Origin: Diploptera punctata
Lineage: Eukaryota; Arthropoda; Insecta; Blattodea; Blaberidae
Assembly: GCA_030220185.1 (NCBI GenBank)
Contig: JASPKZ010002337.1
Location: forward strand, 2,079,501 to 2,143,500
Direction: 5' to 3'
Length of the DNA stretch: 64,000 bases
Part shown: positions 17,940 to 28,514 of the stretch, piece after piece
Numbering within the stretch: the stretch's first letter is position 1
How the letters are laid out: the number at the start of each line of letters is the position of its first letter
Notes under the pieces: generated by a model
The model's input: the letters and a program-made list of their open reading frames with translations, nothing else
What the model was told of the DNA's origin: nothing
Database searches by the model: none
Position numbers and translations under genes: made by a program

Positions 17940-18790
17940 ATTAACAATTCAGTTAAAATTCAACACCTCACCTCATAATTGTAGATTTCTCAAATATATG
18001 TATCAATACAATGAACGAATGAGTAATTTCTTACTTTACCTCATAGTTTTATGTTTTCTGAAACACAGGAACTGCAGTTTTCAAGAGGAACATCCTTCCC
18101 ATTTTCAATTGATATTATGAGCCATAATATCGGTTGAAAATGGGTGGGATGTTCCTTTTGAAAACTGCAGTTCTCATGTTTAAGAAAACATAAACTATGA
18201 GGTAAGATATTATGAGCTATAATATAGGTTGAAAATGGGAGGGACGTTCCTCTTAAAAACTGATTCCCATGTTTAAGAAAACATAAACTATGAGGTAAGA
18301 TAAGAAATGGCTCATTCATTCATTGAATTAAGAACCTCATAATGTTATTTCGCATATTTAACTATGAATGTTTCAATACATCTGCGTATTATCTTAAGCT
18401 CTATCTAACTGTTGAATTGGTGGTTGGCTATCCTGTAGTTTATTTCCCACTCCCTCTGGTTGCTTACCAATGAACTTTCAAATTAAATCTCTTTCCCTGG
18501 GAATTTCTAAATTCATGATTCTTCTTTTATTTTTCTGGATGTGAATTCTCTCCCAAACTGTGAGTTCCTTAGACTTATCTAACTGTTTCAATAATTTGGC
18601 CTTTGCTTCTATTCTGTGTTTTTTTCTGATCATGCATGTGCAGCTATTAGATATTTATCTATTTCCCCATTTTTAACATTTCTAAGACATTCGTTCAATC
18701 TTGTATTCAAGTTCCTTTTTGTTATTACTATGTATATTTTTTCACAATGTTTTAACTTGTGATAAATTTTAGATATCTATTTACAATAAC
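17940..18790 (-). mobile_element. Penelope-like element with a nested foldback
   Basis: The minus strand from 18790 shows a decayed endonuclease region and tail equiv­alent to 11150-11860 and ends at acctcataattgtag (17968-17982). It is interrupted by a foldback at 18011-18368 between tgtatcaataca (17999-18010) and tgtttcaataca (18369-18380), a 12-base duplication with one change. The foldback arms keep stem II and GAAAACUGCAGUU but no CUGANGA box. Confidence 0.6.
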
Positions 18791-19041
18791 TTGTAATATC
18801 TTGTAAATTGCTTTAGAGGCTTTCCAGTTTCAATTCGTACAGTCAAAGCAAGAATATCTCAGCACTGCATTTTGTTCGCTGCCAAACTAAAGATTCATAA
18901 TCGACAAAAAATAAAGTAAAACCCAAGAAATGTGATATCTGACCTTTTAACAAATGTTCATTAATTTTTTGTTGATAAAGAGCAAATAAAAACATGTGAC
19001 TGAGATGAATATTGATAAATAAGAGCTGTTTTTTTTTTCAG

Positions 19042-19792
19042 AAGGAATGGTGAAGTAAGTATTGGATCCGAGCAATTTTTCAATCAAACTGCATCATTGT
19101 TAGAAGTGGTGTTGCCAAATCCAATGACTTCATCTGCTCCAAATTTCCTGGATCTTCGAAACGATGAGCACTCACAATCTCATCTTCACGTCACTAGCAG
19201 CAGCTGTCAAACCACTCCCATTCCTGATTCTCCACCTCCTCCTTACACCGATATCCTCGTCACAGCTGGTCCCAGCAATCAAATCACTTCTCCACAAAGT
19301 ACTCAAGTTACATCTTCAAATTCTTCACAACCGACCACAACAGAGACATTAAGTATGCGAGGAAACTTGCTCAGAAAATCATGGCTTCTCTTCAGACAAG
19401 AAAGTGAAGAGGATCGGCTTTTATCTGTTCTTGTCACTGGAATGGCTCGTCCTATTGATTTTCAAGAGAATAATGAAACATTTGAATCATCAGTGGAGCC
19501 AATTGTTTTGCCATCTATAGCAACAACCAGTTGCCCAAGCGTTTCCAGGCAGCCCCTATTAGAAAATGATGACTTATCAGAGAAATATCATAATATAGAA
19601 TCAGATAATCCTGCCTATGCTTCCATATTGCCAATTAATAACTTGAGAAATTTAGAACCTTCTTTACCATTGACTTGCCAAAATAACTTTTTAGATTATA
19701 AGCAATCTTCATCACTAAAAATTGAAGAAAATTGTATTTATAAGGGAAGAATTCTTCAAGTTGAAAAGATACCTAAGACTTTTTTCATTTGA
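19042..19792 (+). CDS. Culd-like gene, last visible exon, first reading frame
   Basis: It follows a long pyrimidine tract and acceptor at 19041 and is phase 2, matching the previous donor: ...NNE joined to RNGEVSIGSEQFFNQ. The tail is proline/serine/threonine-rich with a third PPxY motif (DSPPPPYTDI) and reads on to VEKIPKTFFI and a stop at 19790-19792. From 19787 onward the protein sense continues in another frame. The ORF ending at 19792 is therefore probably an allele or assembly break rather than the natural C-terminus. Confidence 0.75.
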
Positions 19793-21209
19793 TGATTTAA
19801 TAGCAGAGAGAATAAAACAAACTTTTCCACAGATTAAACAAAATGTAATTAATGAATCTAACAATTTAAAAAATCGAAGATGTGCCTCACAAAGTTCACT
19901 CTGCAGCATAAGTGATTCTGAGAAAGATAAATTCAGATCATTAAAAAATAAAGATATCAAGTTCAGATCTCATCCACAGATGATACTTGACCTATATTCT
20001 ATGCTACACACAAAGAAAGAGAAGATTCAAGATGTAATGGATGAGAATCAAAATGCAAATGTTTTTCCCAATGAACCAAGTAATGCTTTCACTTATACCC
20101 ATGATTCTGCAAGAGAACCAAATACTCTTAATACAAATACTGATGATTCTTCAAGAGTACCAAATACTCCTACATATACCAATGATTCTGCAGGAATACC
20201 AAATACTCCTACAAATACTGATGATTCTGTGAGAGTAGTAAATACTCCTACTACATACACTGATGATTCTGCAAAAGAGTCAAATACTCCTACAAACACC
20301 AATGATTCTACAGGAGTACAAAATACTCCTACTGTATATACTGATGATTCTGCAAGATATGCAAATACTTATACTACATATACCAATGATTCTGCAAGAG
20401 TACCAAATACTCCTGTTACATATACTGATGATTCTGCAAGAGAGCCAAATACTCCTTCTACATTTGCCAATGATTCTGCAAGAGAATCAAATACTTCTTC
20501 TACATATTCTAATGATTCTGCAAGAATACCAAATACTCCTACTACATATATTGATGATTCTGCAAGAGTAGTAAATACTCCTACTACGTATACTGATGAT
20601 TCTGCAAGAGAGCCAAATACTCCTACAAATACCAATGATTCTACAGGAGTACAAAATACTTCTACTACATATAGCAATGATTTTATAAGAGAATCAAATA
20701 CTCCTATTACAAATACTGATGATTTTGCAAGAGAACCAAATAATCCTACTACATATACCAATGATTTTGCAGGAGAACTAAATACTCCTATTACATATAC
20801 CAATGATTCTGCAAGAGAAACAAATATTTCTACTACATATACTGATGATTCTTCAAAGGAAGTATCATCAAACTGTGATTGTGAGGGTGCTTGTGGATGT
20901 TCTACAATTAACCAAGAGCCACAATCAAAAGAAATTCAGAGAAGAAAACAACATATAAGAAGTTTATCAGTGGGTTTTCCTTCTCCATCAACTGATCGTT
21001 CAAAAGATTTGCGAGAATTAGATATTTATTTCTCACTTCACGAGTTTGGGTTGGGAGATATAAAACCAATACCTTCCCTAACTTGTGACAACACTACAGA
21101 TATACCAGATCAAAATGAACCATTGCCAATGTCTCCATGTAAATTGTGGGAGAGACCAGAAAGCAACTCCATTAGTAAGACAATAGATGACCCTCACTAT
21201 ATTCTTTGA
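19787..21209 (+). CDS. Culd-like gene, C-terminal region in a shifted frame
   Basis: This frame reads SFDDLIAERIKQTFPQIKQ, a run of 19 repeats, then a cysteine cluster (NCDCEGACGCS), IRSLSVGFPSPSTDRSKDL and a stop at 21207-21209. The frame lies +1 from the preceding ORF. A T run of six (19780-19785) is the likely place: one T fewer would read IPKTFSFDDLIA without interruption. Alternatives are a true inactivating indel or an unrecognised short intron, for which I see no splice sites. No classical polyadenylation signal is obvious soon after the stop. Confidence 0.6.
20091..20862 (+). repeat. Coding tandem repeat, 19 units of 13-14 codons
   Basis: Units of the form TYTDDSAREPNTPT repeat 19 times, with D/N and residue-pair variation (VP, EP, VV, VQ, ES). 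Units 4-6 and 12-14 share the same order (VRVV, AKES/AREP, TGVQ), which indicates a later duplication of about eight units. Spacing always keeps the reading frame, so selection on the protein is likely. Confidence 0.8.
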
Positions 21210-21446
21210 GAAAAATCAGTGATAAAGAATTTTGATAACTAAGATGCATCAATATAATTTTTTTTATGCAGATGGTGTGGTGTTCATAGCCATCAATGAA
21301 GATGATCTATAGAGATTGGTACATAAATTATACATACGTCAAAAAGACATTGGAAACAGGCCATGCAAATACATTAGTCTCTGGTGAGCTGAGTTTTCCG
21401 TGAGAACATGCAAAGTTCGAATTAGTGAGTCGCTCACTGGTCATGC

Positions 21447-21926
21447 ATGAAAGTAGTTTTTTTCGTAATATTGGCAAGAAATTACCCAGAATTCTCAGCG
21501 ATAAAACCACTTCCGTTATTTTCGTCTGCTAGAGGAACGCACTTACGCTTGCATCCCGCAAATAAAACCGTATACGACGACGTTTGCATCGCACGATATT
21601 ACGCCGATTCTCCTGTTCTTTTAGTTGAATTCTTTGGTAGACTCTATCAAATCCCTCTTCTTCGCATATACCGAAACATGATCAAGTCTTCAAGGTCCGA
21701 CATCTTGGATAAAGCAGCAAGGCAGGCAACAAGGTTTCAAGTACATCGGTTCCCATCAGGTTGCTCACGATTCGTTCTCTGCAAAGTCACCTCGCCAGGT
21801 AGCTTACGGAATTTTGACAATTATTATCGCATGAACAGATTCCTGAGTACGCAAAATGTATTTGGATGCAACTTTCTCAGCAGAGTACATGTTGAGAATG
21901 ACTTTTACGGTCTATTGCATTCATAG
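21447..21926 (+). CDS. Unrecognised 159-codon ORF
   Basis: It opens with ATG and ends at TAG (21924-21926). It is less AT-rich than its surroundings and uses CG-ending codons. The sequence (MKVVFFVILARNYPEFSAIK, YYADSPVLLVEFFGRLYQIP, MIKSSRSDILDKAARQATRF, VHVENDFYGLLHS) has no motif I recognise and no convincing signal peptide or membrane helix. It lies just after the Culd-like gene. It could be a retrocopy, a remnant of an unidentified mobile element, or a small gene. Confidence 0.4.
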   Translation: MKVVFFVILARNYPEFSAIKPLPLFSSARGTHLRLHPANKTVYDDVCIARYYADSPVLLVEFFGRLYQIPLLRIYRNMIKSSRSDILDKAARQATRFQVHRFPSGCSRFVLCKVTSPGSLRNFDNYYRMNRFLSTQNVFGCNFLSRVHVENDFYGLLHS

Positions 21927-22511
21927 ATATGAGCCGTAGTGTTGAACAAAAAAAAAAAACTTGTTTCCAACTTTATATTTGAAGTCTCAATTTTCTAATA
22001 TGATTGCAATTAATTTCTGATTGATCCCTCCTGACACTACATTTTAAAATTGAGCATTTTCTATACCGTTAATTCTCATTTGATATAGCTATGCTAACAA
22101 AATACTTAATTATATCTCCATACAACTTACTTTTAATTATTTTTTTGAATAAACTCTCTTCATTACATATATGCTCCAGAAACAACAGGCAAAGAAGCCC
22201 TTGGCTTAGCAATTAATTATAAATATAGCAATAACCCAATAGCTTTCGAGAATAGGGAACAGATGAAGCAAACTTCAAAATATATTTGTCTATCATGAAT
22301 ACGTGGGCACTGCGGGATATCAGGAAACGAACATACGGATGTTTTAACCAAGTCTGCAGCAAATTCTTATTCACAGTATGTGTATGATCTCTGCTACATT
22401 TATTTCCTTAAGTTGCAAATAAAGGAACACATAATAGCAAGATGGAACAATGTGTGGCTCAATAGTACTACATGTACCATTCCGAGTATTTATGACAGAA
22501 CAAATGCAAAC

Positions 22512-22791
22512 ACATTGTTCCAAATATTTAATTTTAGGAAGTTATATTTTGAGGTTTTTTTAATTATATTATTTTTGGTCTGGACATCTTACCTCAATAT
22601 TAATGTTGATTTGTTCTTGGACATGTTTCAAAACAATTCTGTTTTATCATCAGCTTTCCCAGTCAGAATTGTTTTGAAACATGTCCAAGAACAAATCAAC
22701 ATTAATATTGAGGTTTTGAAACATGTCCAAGAACAAATCAACATTAATATTGAGGTAAGATGTCCAGACCAAAAATAACATTGTTCCAAAT
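22512..22791. repeat. Penelope-type foldback with exact boundaries
   Basis: The 14-base duplication acattgttccaaat (22512-22525, 22778-22791) inside LINE sequence defines an insertion of 252 bases. It starts atttaattttaggaagtt and ends gtccagaccaaaaata. The right arm holds a tandem pair of a 42-base unit from ttttgaaacatgtccaagaa. This shows the whole palindrome moved as one unit. Confidence 0.75.
22617..22655 (-). ncRNA. Hammerhead ribozyme-like motif, canonical CUGAUGA
   Basis: Minus strand: CUGAUGA (22653-22647), an extra U, stem II AAAACA/UGUUUU, GAAA, stem III AC/GU, GUC, predicted cleavage between 22620 and 22619. Stem I beside the core is short (one clear pair). Confidence 0.55.
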
Positions 22792-23038
22792 TCCATACTA
22801 TTTATCAATTACTCATTGGTCCTGAAAAATTTGGTCAATACCTCCAGAGATTTAACACCAGAGAGAATGCAGGTTGTAATTGTGGTATAGGCAGCCAAAG
22901 TGTTGAACATATTATCTTTGATTGCCTTTGTTCTGGAATGAAAAGTTCAAAATCACCTGTTTTCTGAATAATACCACCTATTACGGAAGTGCTTTTGACA
23001 GAAAAGAACTACAAACTTTTTAATTTGAAAATACAATA

Positions 23039-23160
23039 GGAAGTAACATTATGAGGTCTTACTTAATAAATAATTTTGTTGCTACTGTACTAACTGAAGA
23101 TGGAGCAAACATGCTCTGAAACATATGTCATAATAAAAACAAATATATGAGGTAAGAAAA
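23039..23160 (+). repeat. Solo Penelope-type end
   Basis: The terminal motif ggaagtaacattatgaggt (23039-23057) is followed by a ribozyme motif and atatatgaggtaag. No inverted partner. It shows the terminal motif, ribozyme and TGAGGTAAG in one short unit. Confidence 0.55.
23091..23131 (+). ncRNA. Hammerhead ribozyme-like motif
   Basis: CUGAAGA (23094-23100), an extra U, a 5 bp stem II GGAGC/GCUCU, GAAA (23118-23121), stem III AC/GU with an AUAU loop, GUC, predicted cleavage after 23129. The core is complete, but the bases for stem I (UAA and AUA) do not pair well. Confidence 0.5.
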
Positions 23161-23449
23161 ATATAGACCAAAATTATTTACTAAACTTTTTAATGTTTTT
23201 TATAAATAAGGTTTCATAAAAACTTTAGATTAAGATAAAATTATATAAATAGTAGTAGTAGTAGTAGTATTCAAATGTTCTGAAGCTCTTGATTTGTCAT
23301 CGTTCACTTGATAAAATTATATAATGTAACACAACTTTGACACAAACTATAACCCTAATGTACCTTATGTGAAATAGGGTTTATAAATTTCAGATGATAA
23401 TAAATTAATATTTAATTACACCTCCATACAACTTACCTTTAATTCTTTA

Positions 23450-23850
23450 TTTATTTATTTAGCAGGTTTCACAACATCTTCCTGCCCCCAATTAATCTAC
23501 TGTCATTCTCCTCCACATCCCTGTCATTCCAATCTTCAATGTCCAATCCTTTTTCCCCTTCATGCTGCTCAAAACAACCATCAATACACATTATATTTGG
23601 CCGTCCTCCTCTTCTTCTACCAAGTGGCACCCATTCTAGTATTCTTTTCTGTCTTCTGCCATTCTTTTTTACATGACCATACCATTTTAATTGTTCGTTT
23701 TTTTATGAAATCCACAACTGAAGTATGAACATTCATCTTTTTTTTTAAAAATACATTCGTAATTCTTAATTGTTCATCTTTTGTTTAATTATATTAATTC
23801 TTATTATATCTCTTCTAGAAATTTCAGCTGGAAAAACCTTTAATTCTATC
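23450..23850 (-). mobile_element. LINE 3' tail
   Basis: Minus strand: GRRQKRILEWVPLGRRRGGR, then IDGCFEQHEGEKGLDIEDWN and RDVEENDSRLIGGRKML. Flanking ctttaattct copies near 23437 and 23838 may be a target duplication. Confidence 0.55.
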
Positions 23851-24064
23851 CCTTGAATAAATTCTCTTAAATACATATATAAACTCCAGAAACTGCATGG
23901 CAAAGCAGTTCCAGAAGCCCTTGACTTGTCACATGGTTCAGTTAAAAATGTATCATTGTCATGAACTTATTAAGATTTAGTTCGTTTGAACTGTTCCTAT
24001 GAGATCTCTAGATGTGGTTGATCAGTCTATCTTCATTTTGGTATTCCTCTATCTCCAAGTCCTT

Positions 24065-24590
24065 AAGGTTGATACTTACTTACTCATTGGCACTATCGAA
24101 CCTGTAGGTTCATGGCTGCGCGGATATAAGCTTTCCATACATCCCTATCCTGAGCTAATGCTTTCCAACCATTCCCTGTATAATCTACTTCTCAAATCAT
24201 TGTTAATGTTATTCTCCCACCTCATTCTTGGTCTATCAACTGGGCGTTTTCCCTCTGGTTTTCCTACAAGAAGCTTCCATGCATGTCTTTCATCCCCCAT
24301 TCATGCCACATGTCCTTCCCATCATAGTCTATGAGACTTATCTGTTCTTATTATATCTGACTTCCTATAAAGACCATGTAGTTCACTCTTATATAGTTTT
24401 CTCCATTCACCTGTCTGTTCATCTCTCTTTGGTCCAAAAATTTTCCTAAGAACTTTATTCTCAAATACTCGTAATCTCCCTTCCTCCCTTAAAGTAAGAG
24501 ACCATGTTTCGCATCTGCATAATGTAATTGGTAGAATAATAGTTTTATATATTTTCAGTTTAACGTTTATTGAAAGGTAAGGTTGATACT
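24065..24590 (-). mobile_element. LINE family Y tail inserted in another LINE
   Basis: A 12-base duplication aaggttgatact (24065-24076, 24579-24590) encloses a 5'-truncated copy. It reads NVKLKIYKTIILPITLC, FENKVLRKIFGPKRDEQTGE, then decays, and ends at acttacttactcattgg, the (TAAG)n tail of this family. It lies in the same orientation as the host LINE (24591-25085). Confidence 0.7.
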
Positions 24591-25085
24591 GCAATGTTAA
24601 TTTAAGAAATCGAGATAGGTCTATTCTTTGGACATGTTGTAACCAATTGCTTTGATAATTCTGAATTTCAACTTTATTTTGAACTTTTAATTTATCATGT
24701 AGTGTATGTCTATGTTTGTTTGCTTGTCCATTTTTTGTCAAACCAAGAAGTGGACATAAAAATCTGATCTGTGTCACTTGCAATTTTGATTTGATTTTAG
24801 AATTTAGTATACAATTTTCATTGCTATATTTCAATCCTGATTTTGCAGTTACATTGTACAATGTGAATTTGGATGCAGTTGACATTTAATTACCAAAATT
24901 TCTTTCTATGATTCCATTTATTGCATTGTATTTCTGTAATTTTATCTCTGTGTCATTTCTTATATCAGATATTAGGTGATCGAGGTAATTAAATTCAGAG
25001 ACTTGTTCTATAGTTATTTCTATAGTTATTTTAACTGTTCATAAGTGTTTTCTACATATACCCATAGATTTTGTTTTTTTGGAAA
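24591..25085 (-). mobile_element. LINE reverse transcriptase C-terminal fragment (family X)
   Basis: Minus strand: QVSEFNYLDHLI, QIRFLCPLLGLTKNG, EIQNYQSNWLQHVQRIDLSR. This matches 42350-42808. The sense breaks at LQYQP where family Y is inserted and appears to resume below 24065. Confidence 0.6.
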
Positions 25086-25427
25086 TTGTTTGGATACATT
25101 ATTTAATTGAACTGCTCCCATTTTTATAATTCATCCTTCGAGATTGCAGACAGTACTAAATTGTCTGCATACAAAAAACCAGAGGGAAAGTTGATCTCGA
25201 AAAAAAAATGTCCATCTTCGAGCCGACTATATATTCTACATTATAAGAACTATTATAAACTGAGAGATATAGAAGTCATCAATCTGAATGTCGGTACAAA
25301 GGGCACCATAACAAAACATTTTGTCTCGTTTTGCAAAACATTTAAAATACTGTCAACCATTTTCAAAGTCATGGTTCTTCAAGTATTGAAAGAGTCATCA
25401 CAAATTTTACAACACCATCTTTATATG

Positions 25428-25690
25428 TCCACCGCTGTGGTCTCGAGGTAGCGTGCTGCCTTGTCACGCAGCGAGCCCGGGTTCAATCCCCGGTCGGGGC
25501 AGTTTTTCTGGTGAGGTTTTTATCGGGGTTTTTCCTCACCTGTAAGACAAATGTCAGGAAAACTTTTAAGGCCCAAACAGTCCCTGAAATCATATGGCCA
25601 TCATCCTTATCATTATCATCCTTACCATTATCATCCTTACCATTATCATTATCATCATCATCCTTCACCGGTGTGGAAAGCAACGGGAAG
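25428..25690 (+). mobile_element. tRNA-derived SINE, family D
   Basis: The tRNA-like head (ggtctcgaggtagcgtgctg, cccgggttcaatccccgg) is followed by ggtgaggtttttatcggg and a TCATCCTTACCATTA simple-repeat tail. Other copies are at 38021-38413, 40665-40966 and 58130-58335. Confidence 0.75.
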
Positions 25691-25794
25691 CTACCACACC
25701 TACACAATTCCCTAGTAAAGCTCAAGCATAGCATGAAAATGCTATGATTGCAGTGAAGGACCTGCCTTTGGGCAGAATTACTATGGATGGATCT

Positions 25795-26470
25795 TTATAT
25801 TTGAAGAGAAATATATATTTGAAGAAAAAAATTATACGCCCAGACTGAGACTCGAACCCAGGACCTTTGGCTTTCCAGGCCAATGCTCTACCGACTGAGC
25901 TACTGGGCCGAGTTAAATCTAAATGCAAATTTTCTCTTATATATGTTGTAAAAATAAATGTCTTTTTAATAAAAAGCCGCCATTTTAAAAGATAGGAACA
26001 AAGGTTTCATAGCATTTGGTGTATGGGAATTTACAACGTATATAAGAGAAAAATTTGCATTTAGATTGTAGCTCGGCCTGGTAGCTCAGTCGGTAGAGCA
26101 TTGGTCCAGAAAGCCAAAGGTCCTGGGTTCGAGTCTCAGTCTGGGTGTATAATTTTTCTCTTCAAATATGATTTATCCATAATTTAGATGTATGAAATTA
26201 ATAATAAAAACATAGAAAAATATACACCTAGACTGGGGTTTGAACCCAGGACCTTTGGCTTTCTATGCCGATGCTCTACCAATTGAGTTACCTGAGCACC
26301 CAACCTAATTACACATTTTTCTCTTATACATTATTAATAAAAATTTGTATTTAGATTAGAACGCTCAGGTAACTCAGTTAGTAGAGCATTGACATAGAAA
26401 GCCAAAGGTTCTGGATTCAAACCCCAGTCTAGTATACATTTTTCTCTTCAAATATAATTTGTCCTTCAGT
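25795..26470. mobile_element. Cluster of four tRNA-like repeats in alternating orientation
   Basis: Units lie at about 25845-25918 (-), 26072-26150 (+), 26225-26305 (-) and 26365-26440 (+). Each has box A (tagctcag-ggtagagca) and box B (gggttcgagtc). The first folds as a cloverleaf: D arm GCTC/GAGC, anticodon stem TTGGC/GCCAA with loop CTGGAAA, T arm CTGGG/CTCAG. Flanks share agagaaaaattt and its inverse, so neighbouring units can pair. The loop would place GGA at the anticodon, but no serine-type variable arm is present. Confidence 0.6.
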
Positions 26471-26839
26471 GAGAAATATTAAATTAACAATGAAAACATT
26501 GAACACCATCTCTAATGGAAAAATTACAAAGAAACCTTGATATTCTTTCAATTTAGATATAGGAAATTATATGGTTGTATTTTTATTGTTTCTGATCTAA
26601 TTTATTGTACAAAATTAATCATATATGTCATCTATATAGAAAGGCAAACTCCAGTTGGAATCAGATTTGTACTATACACCATGTCCACAAATGATGTATA
26701 CAACTTCATCTCTTTATAAAATATAAATCACACTATATTATCTCCTCATTGTTAAAGGAGATCTAATTTCAACTGTTAAAGTTTAACAATGTTGCAGTAG
26801 TTTTGACTCTGAGTGTATAGTGTGGCTAGTGAGCTCAAT

Positions 26840-27165
26840 AAACATATAATGGTGTCTCCTCAGGAAAAAGTTATGTGTTGTTTGTGGCTAGAAGAGTTCA
26901 AATCTGTAACATGAGTGCAGCAAAAATACAGAACAGTATACCAAAGAGAACTCCTACATAATGGAGTATCTCCCAATGGATGAATAAACTTAAAGAGACA
27001 GGAAGTGTTTTAAAAAACAAGAGCATCATGCCGTGCGACTTTTATCTCTGGGGCTTAATTAGTCAATATCATCTACAAGACACTAAAGAAACTAAAGTGA
27101 TGGCCTTTTGTGGGAAATACCCTATACCTAGCAAAATTGTTTTGGACAATGACATTTTAGAATGA
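26840..27165 (+). mobile_element. Mariner-like transposase fragment, internally deleted
   Basis: It reads VSPQEKVMCCLWLEEFKSVT (N-terminal region), then after a deletion MPCDFYLWGLISQYHLQDT, the end of the catalytic domain (DFYLWG) of mariner/IS630-like elements. Stops are frequent. Confidence 0.6.
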
Positions 27166-27184
27166 GTAAATTAATTTAATTTTA

Positions 27185-27686
27185 TTTGGGTTATAATTTA
27201 ACATTTCAAGATGAAGCTGATATATCAAAGAAAATCACAAATTTCACAAAAACAACGGGGATAATTAACAGTATTATGAAACCATCTTTAGTACAAAAGA
27301 ACACAAGATTATGGCTTTATAAGGTTCTCGCAGACCAGTATTAAGATATGGTAGTGAAGCATGGAGAATACAAATAAGAGATGAAAGTCGAATAACAGCA
27401 AATGAGTTGAGATTTATGCACAGTACAGCAGGCTATACAAAGTGGGACCATAAAAAGAAATGAGGAAATTATGGAAGAGTTGGAGCTAGAACCCATTCTC
27501 CACCATATACAAAACTATCAGAACAACTTGAAAGCCCATCTTCAATGAATGCCATCTCATAGAATTCCAAAATCCATGCTTTGTTACTGCCCCCAAGGCA
27601 AAAGATCGCTGGGACATCCAAAAAAGCGCTGGATGGAAAATACTCTTTGAGACCATTAACAGGCCACATGGTCTAATACATGCACA

Positions 27687-27705
<19 letters not shown>
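27185..27705 (+). mobile_element. LINE C-terminal fragment
   Basis: It reads ITNFTKTTGIINSIMKPSL, HHIQNYQNNLKAHLQ and YCPQGKRSLGHPKKRWMENT with shifts, and ends in an ATG repeat. Similar to 46220-46440. Confidence 0.6.
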
Positions 27706-27719
<14 letters not shown>

Positions 27720-27890
27720 CTACAAGACAGAGGTGTGGTCTATTATAGATCTCCGAGAACAAATTACTGATGTCTTCCGTCATGTAACACCTGAAATTTT
27801 ACAGCGTACATGGATGGAAATGGACAATCATCTGGAAATCCTCCGGGCAACAAATGGTGCGCATGAAGAGACATGTTGACACTGTTAAAG
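27705..27890 (+). mobile_element. Mariner-like transposase C-terminus
   Basis: KTEVWSIIDLREQITDVFRH, VTPEILQRTWMEMDNHLE, then ATNGAHEETC: the C-terminal end of a mariner-like transposase, probably the same element as 26840-27165, split by the LINE. Confidence 0.55.
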
Positions 27891-27902
27891 AAAACTTTCA
27901 CA

Positions 27903-28478
27903 TGTATGTATATTCATAAATTAATTATCGGAAATAACATTATGAGGTTTTCAATGAATAAAAATTAATTTAAATGAGTCGTATATCACCTCACACTTTG
28001 TGTTCTTCAAGCACAGAAACTGCAGTTTTCAAGAGGAATCCCTCCCATCGTCAGCCAACATTACGACTGTTGAATTTTGGCCTACATCTTCATTTTCAAA
28101 ATTGTCATCTGGTGTTGATTTGATACTTTGAGATCAAATCAATTGCAACTCATGGTTTGCTAGAGAGTCATACAATTAAAAAAGAAGCTGACCTTTTAAA
28201 ACATTTGGAAAAACCTTCGGAATTAATAGTTTTTTGGAAAAGATATATATACAAAGGAACAAATTTACATCCATGAATTTTGAAATAACTGGTGGGCAAG
28301 ATTTGATCTCAAAGTTCACCAAAACAACACCAGATGGCAATTTTGAAAATGAAGATGTAGACTGAAATTCAACAGTCATAATGATGGCTCTTGAAAACAG
28401 TAGTTTCTGTGCTTGAAGAACATTAAGTATGAGGTGAAATACGACTCATTTAATTCATTTTTATTACTGTATGTATAT
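27903..28478. repeat. Penelope-type foldback with a coding remnant
   Basis: An 11-base duplication tgtatgtatat (27903-27913, 28468-28478) encloses it. The terminal motif ggaaataacattatgaggt is at 27930-27948. The arms contain the Penelope tail (FWKRYIYKGT region, about 28200-28380, plus strand), a complete minus-strand ribozyme motif and a degenerate plus-strand one. Confidence 0.6.
28015..28057 (-). ncRNA. Hammerhead ribozyme-like motif with longer stem III
   Basis: Minus strand: UGG, CUGACGA (28054-28048), an extra U, 6 bp stem II GGGAGG/CCUCUU (with wobbles), GAAA, stem III AACU/AGUU, triplet UUU, then CUG pairing with UGG. The core is complete. Confidence 0.5.
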
Positions 28479-28514
28479 GTTTGAGAAATAAAATTACTTT
28501 TTTTAAATATATGT

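Larger units (their letters stand above)
22090..22980 (+). mobile_element. LINE fragment with RNase H-like region, interrupted
   Basis: From about 22300 it reads RGHCGISGNEHTDVLTKSA with a frameshift, then IARWNNVWLNSTTCTIPSIY. This is typical of the RNase H and C-terminal region of jockey/I/R1-type LINEs. A Penelope-type foldback (22526-22777) splits it. A related upstream stretch (22090-22230) is duplicated around 23395-23935. Confidence 0.5.

Noticed and set aside
18041..18300. Hammerhead motifs in both arms
   Set aside because: Stem II and GAAAACUGCAGUU remain, but the CUGANGA box is lost in each arm.
20263..20803. Overlapping ORFs in other frames over the tandem repeat
   Set aside because: They are shadows: periodic repeats keep all frames open. 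Only the frame continuous with flanking protein sense is supported.
27688..27879. ORF starting with ten methionines
   Set aside because: The start is an ATG microsatellite at the end of a LINE; the coding part is a mariner-like remnant.
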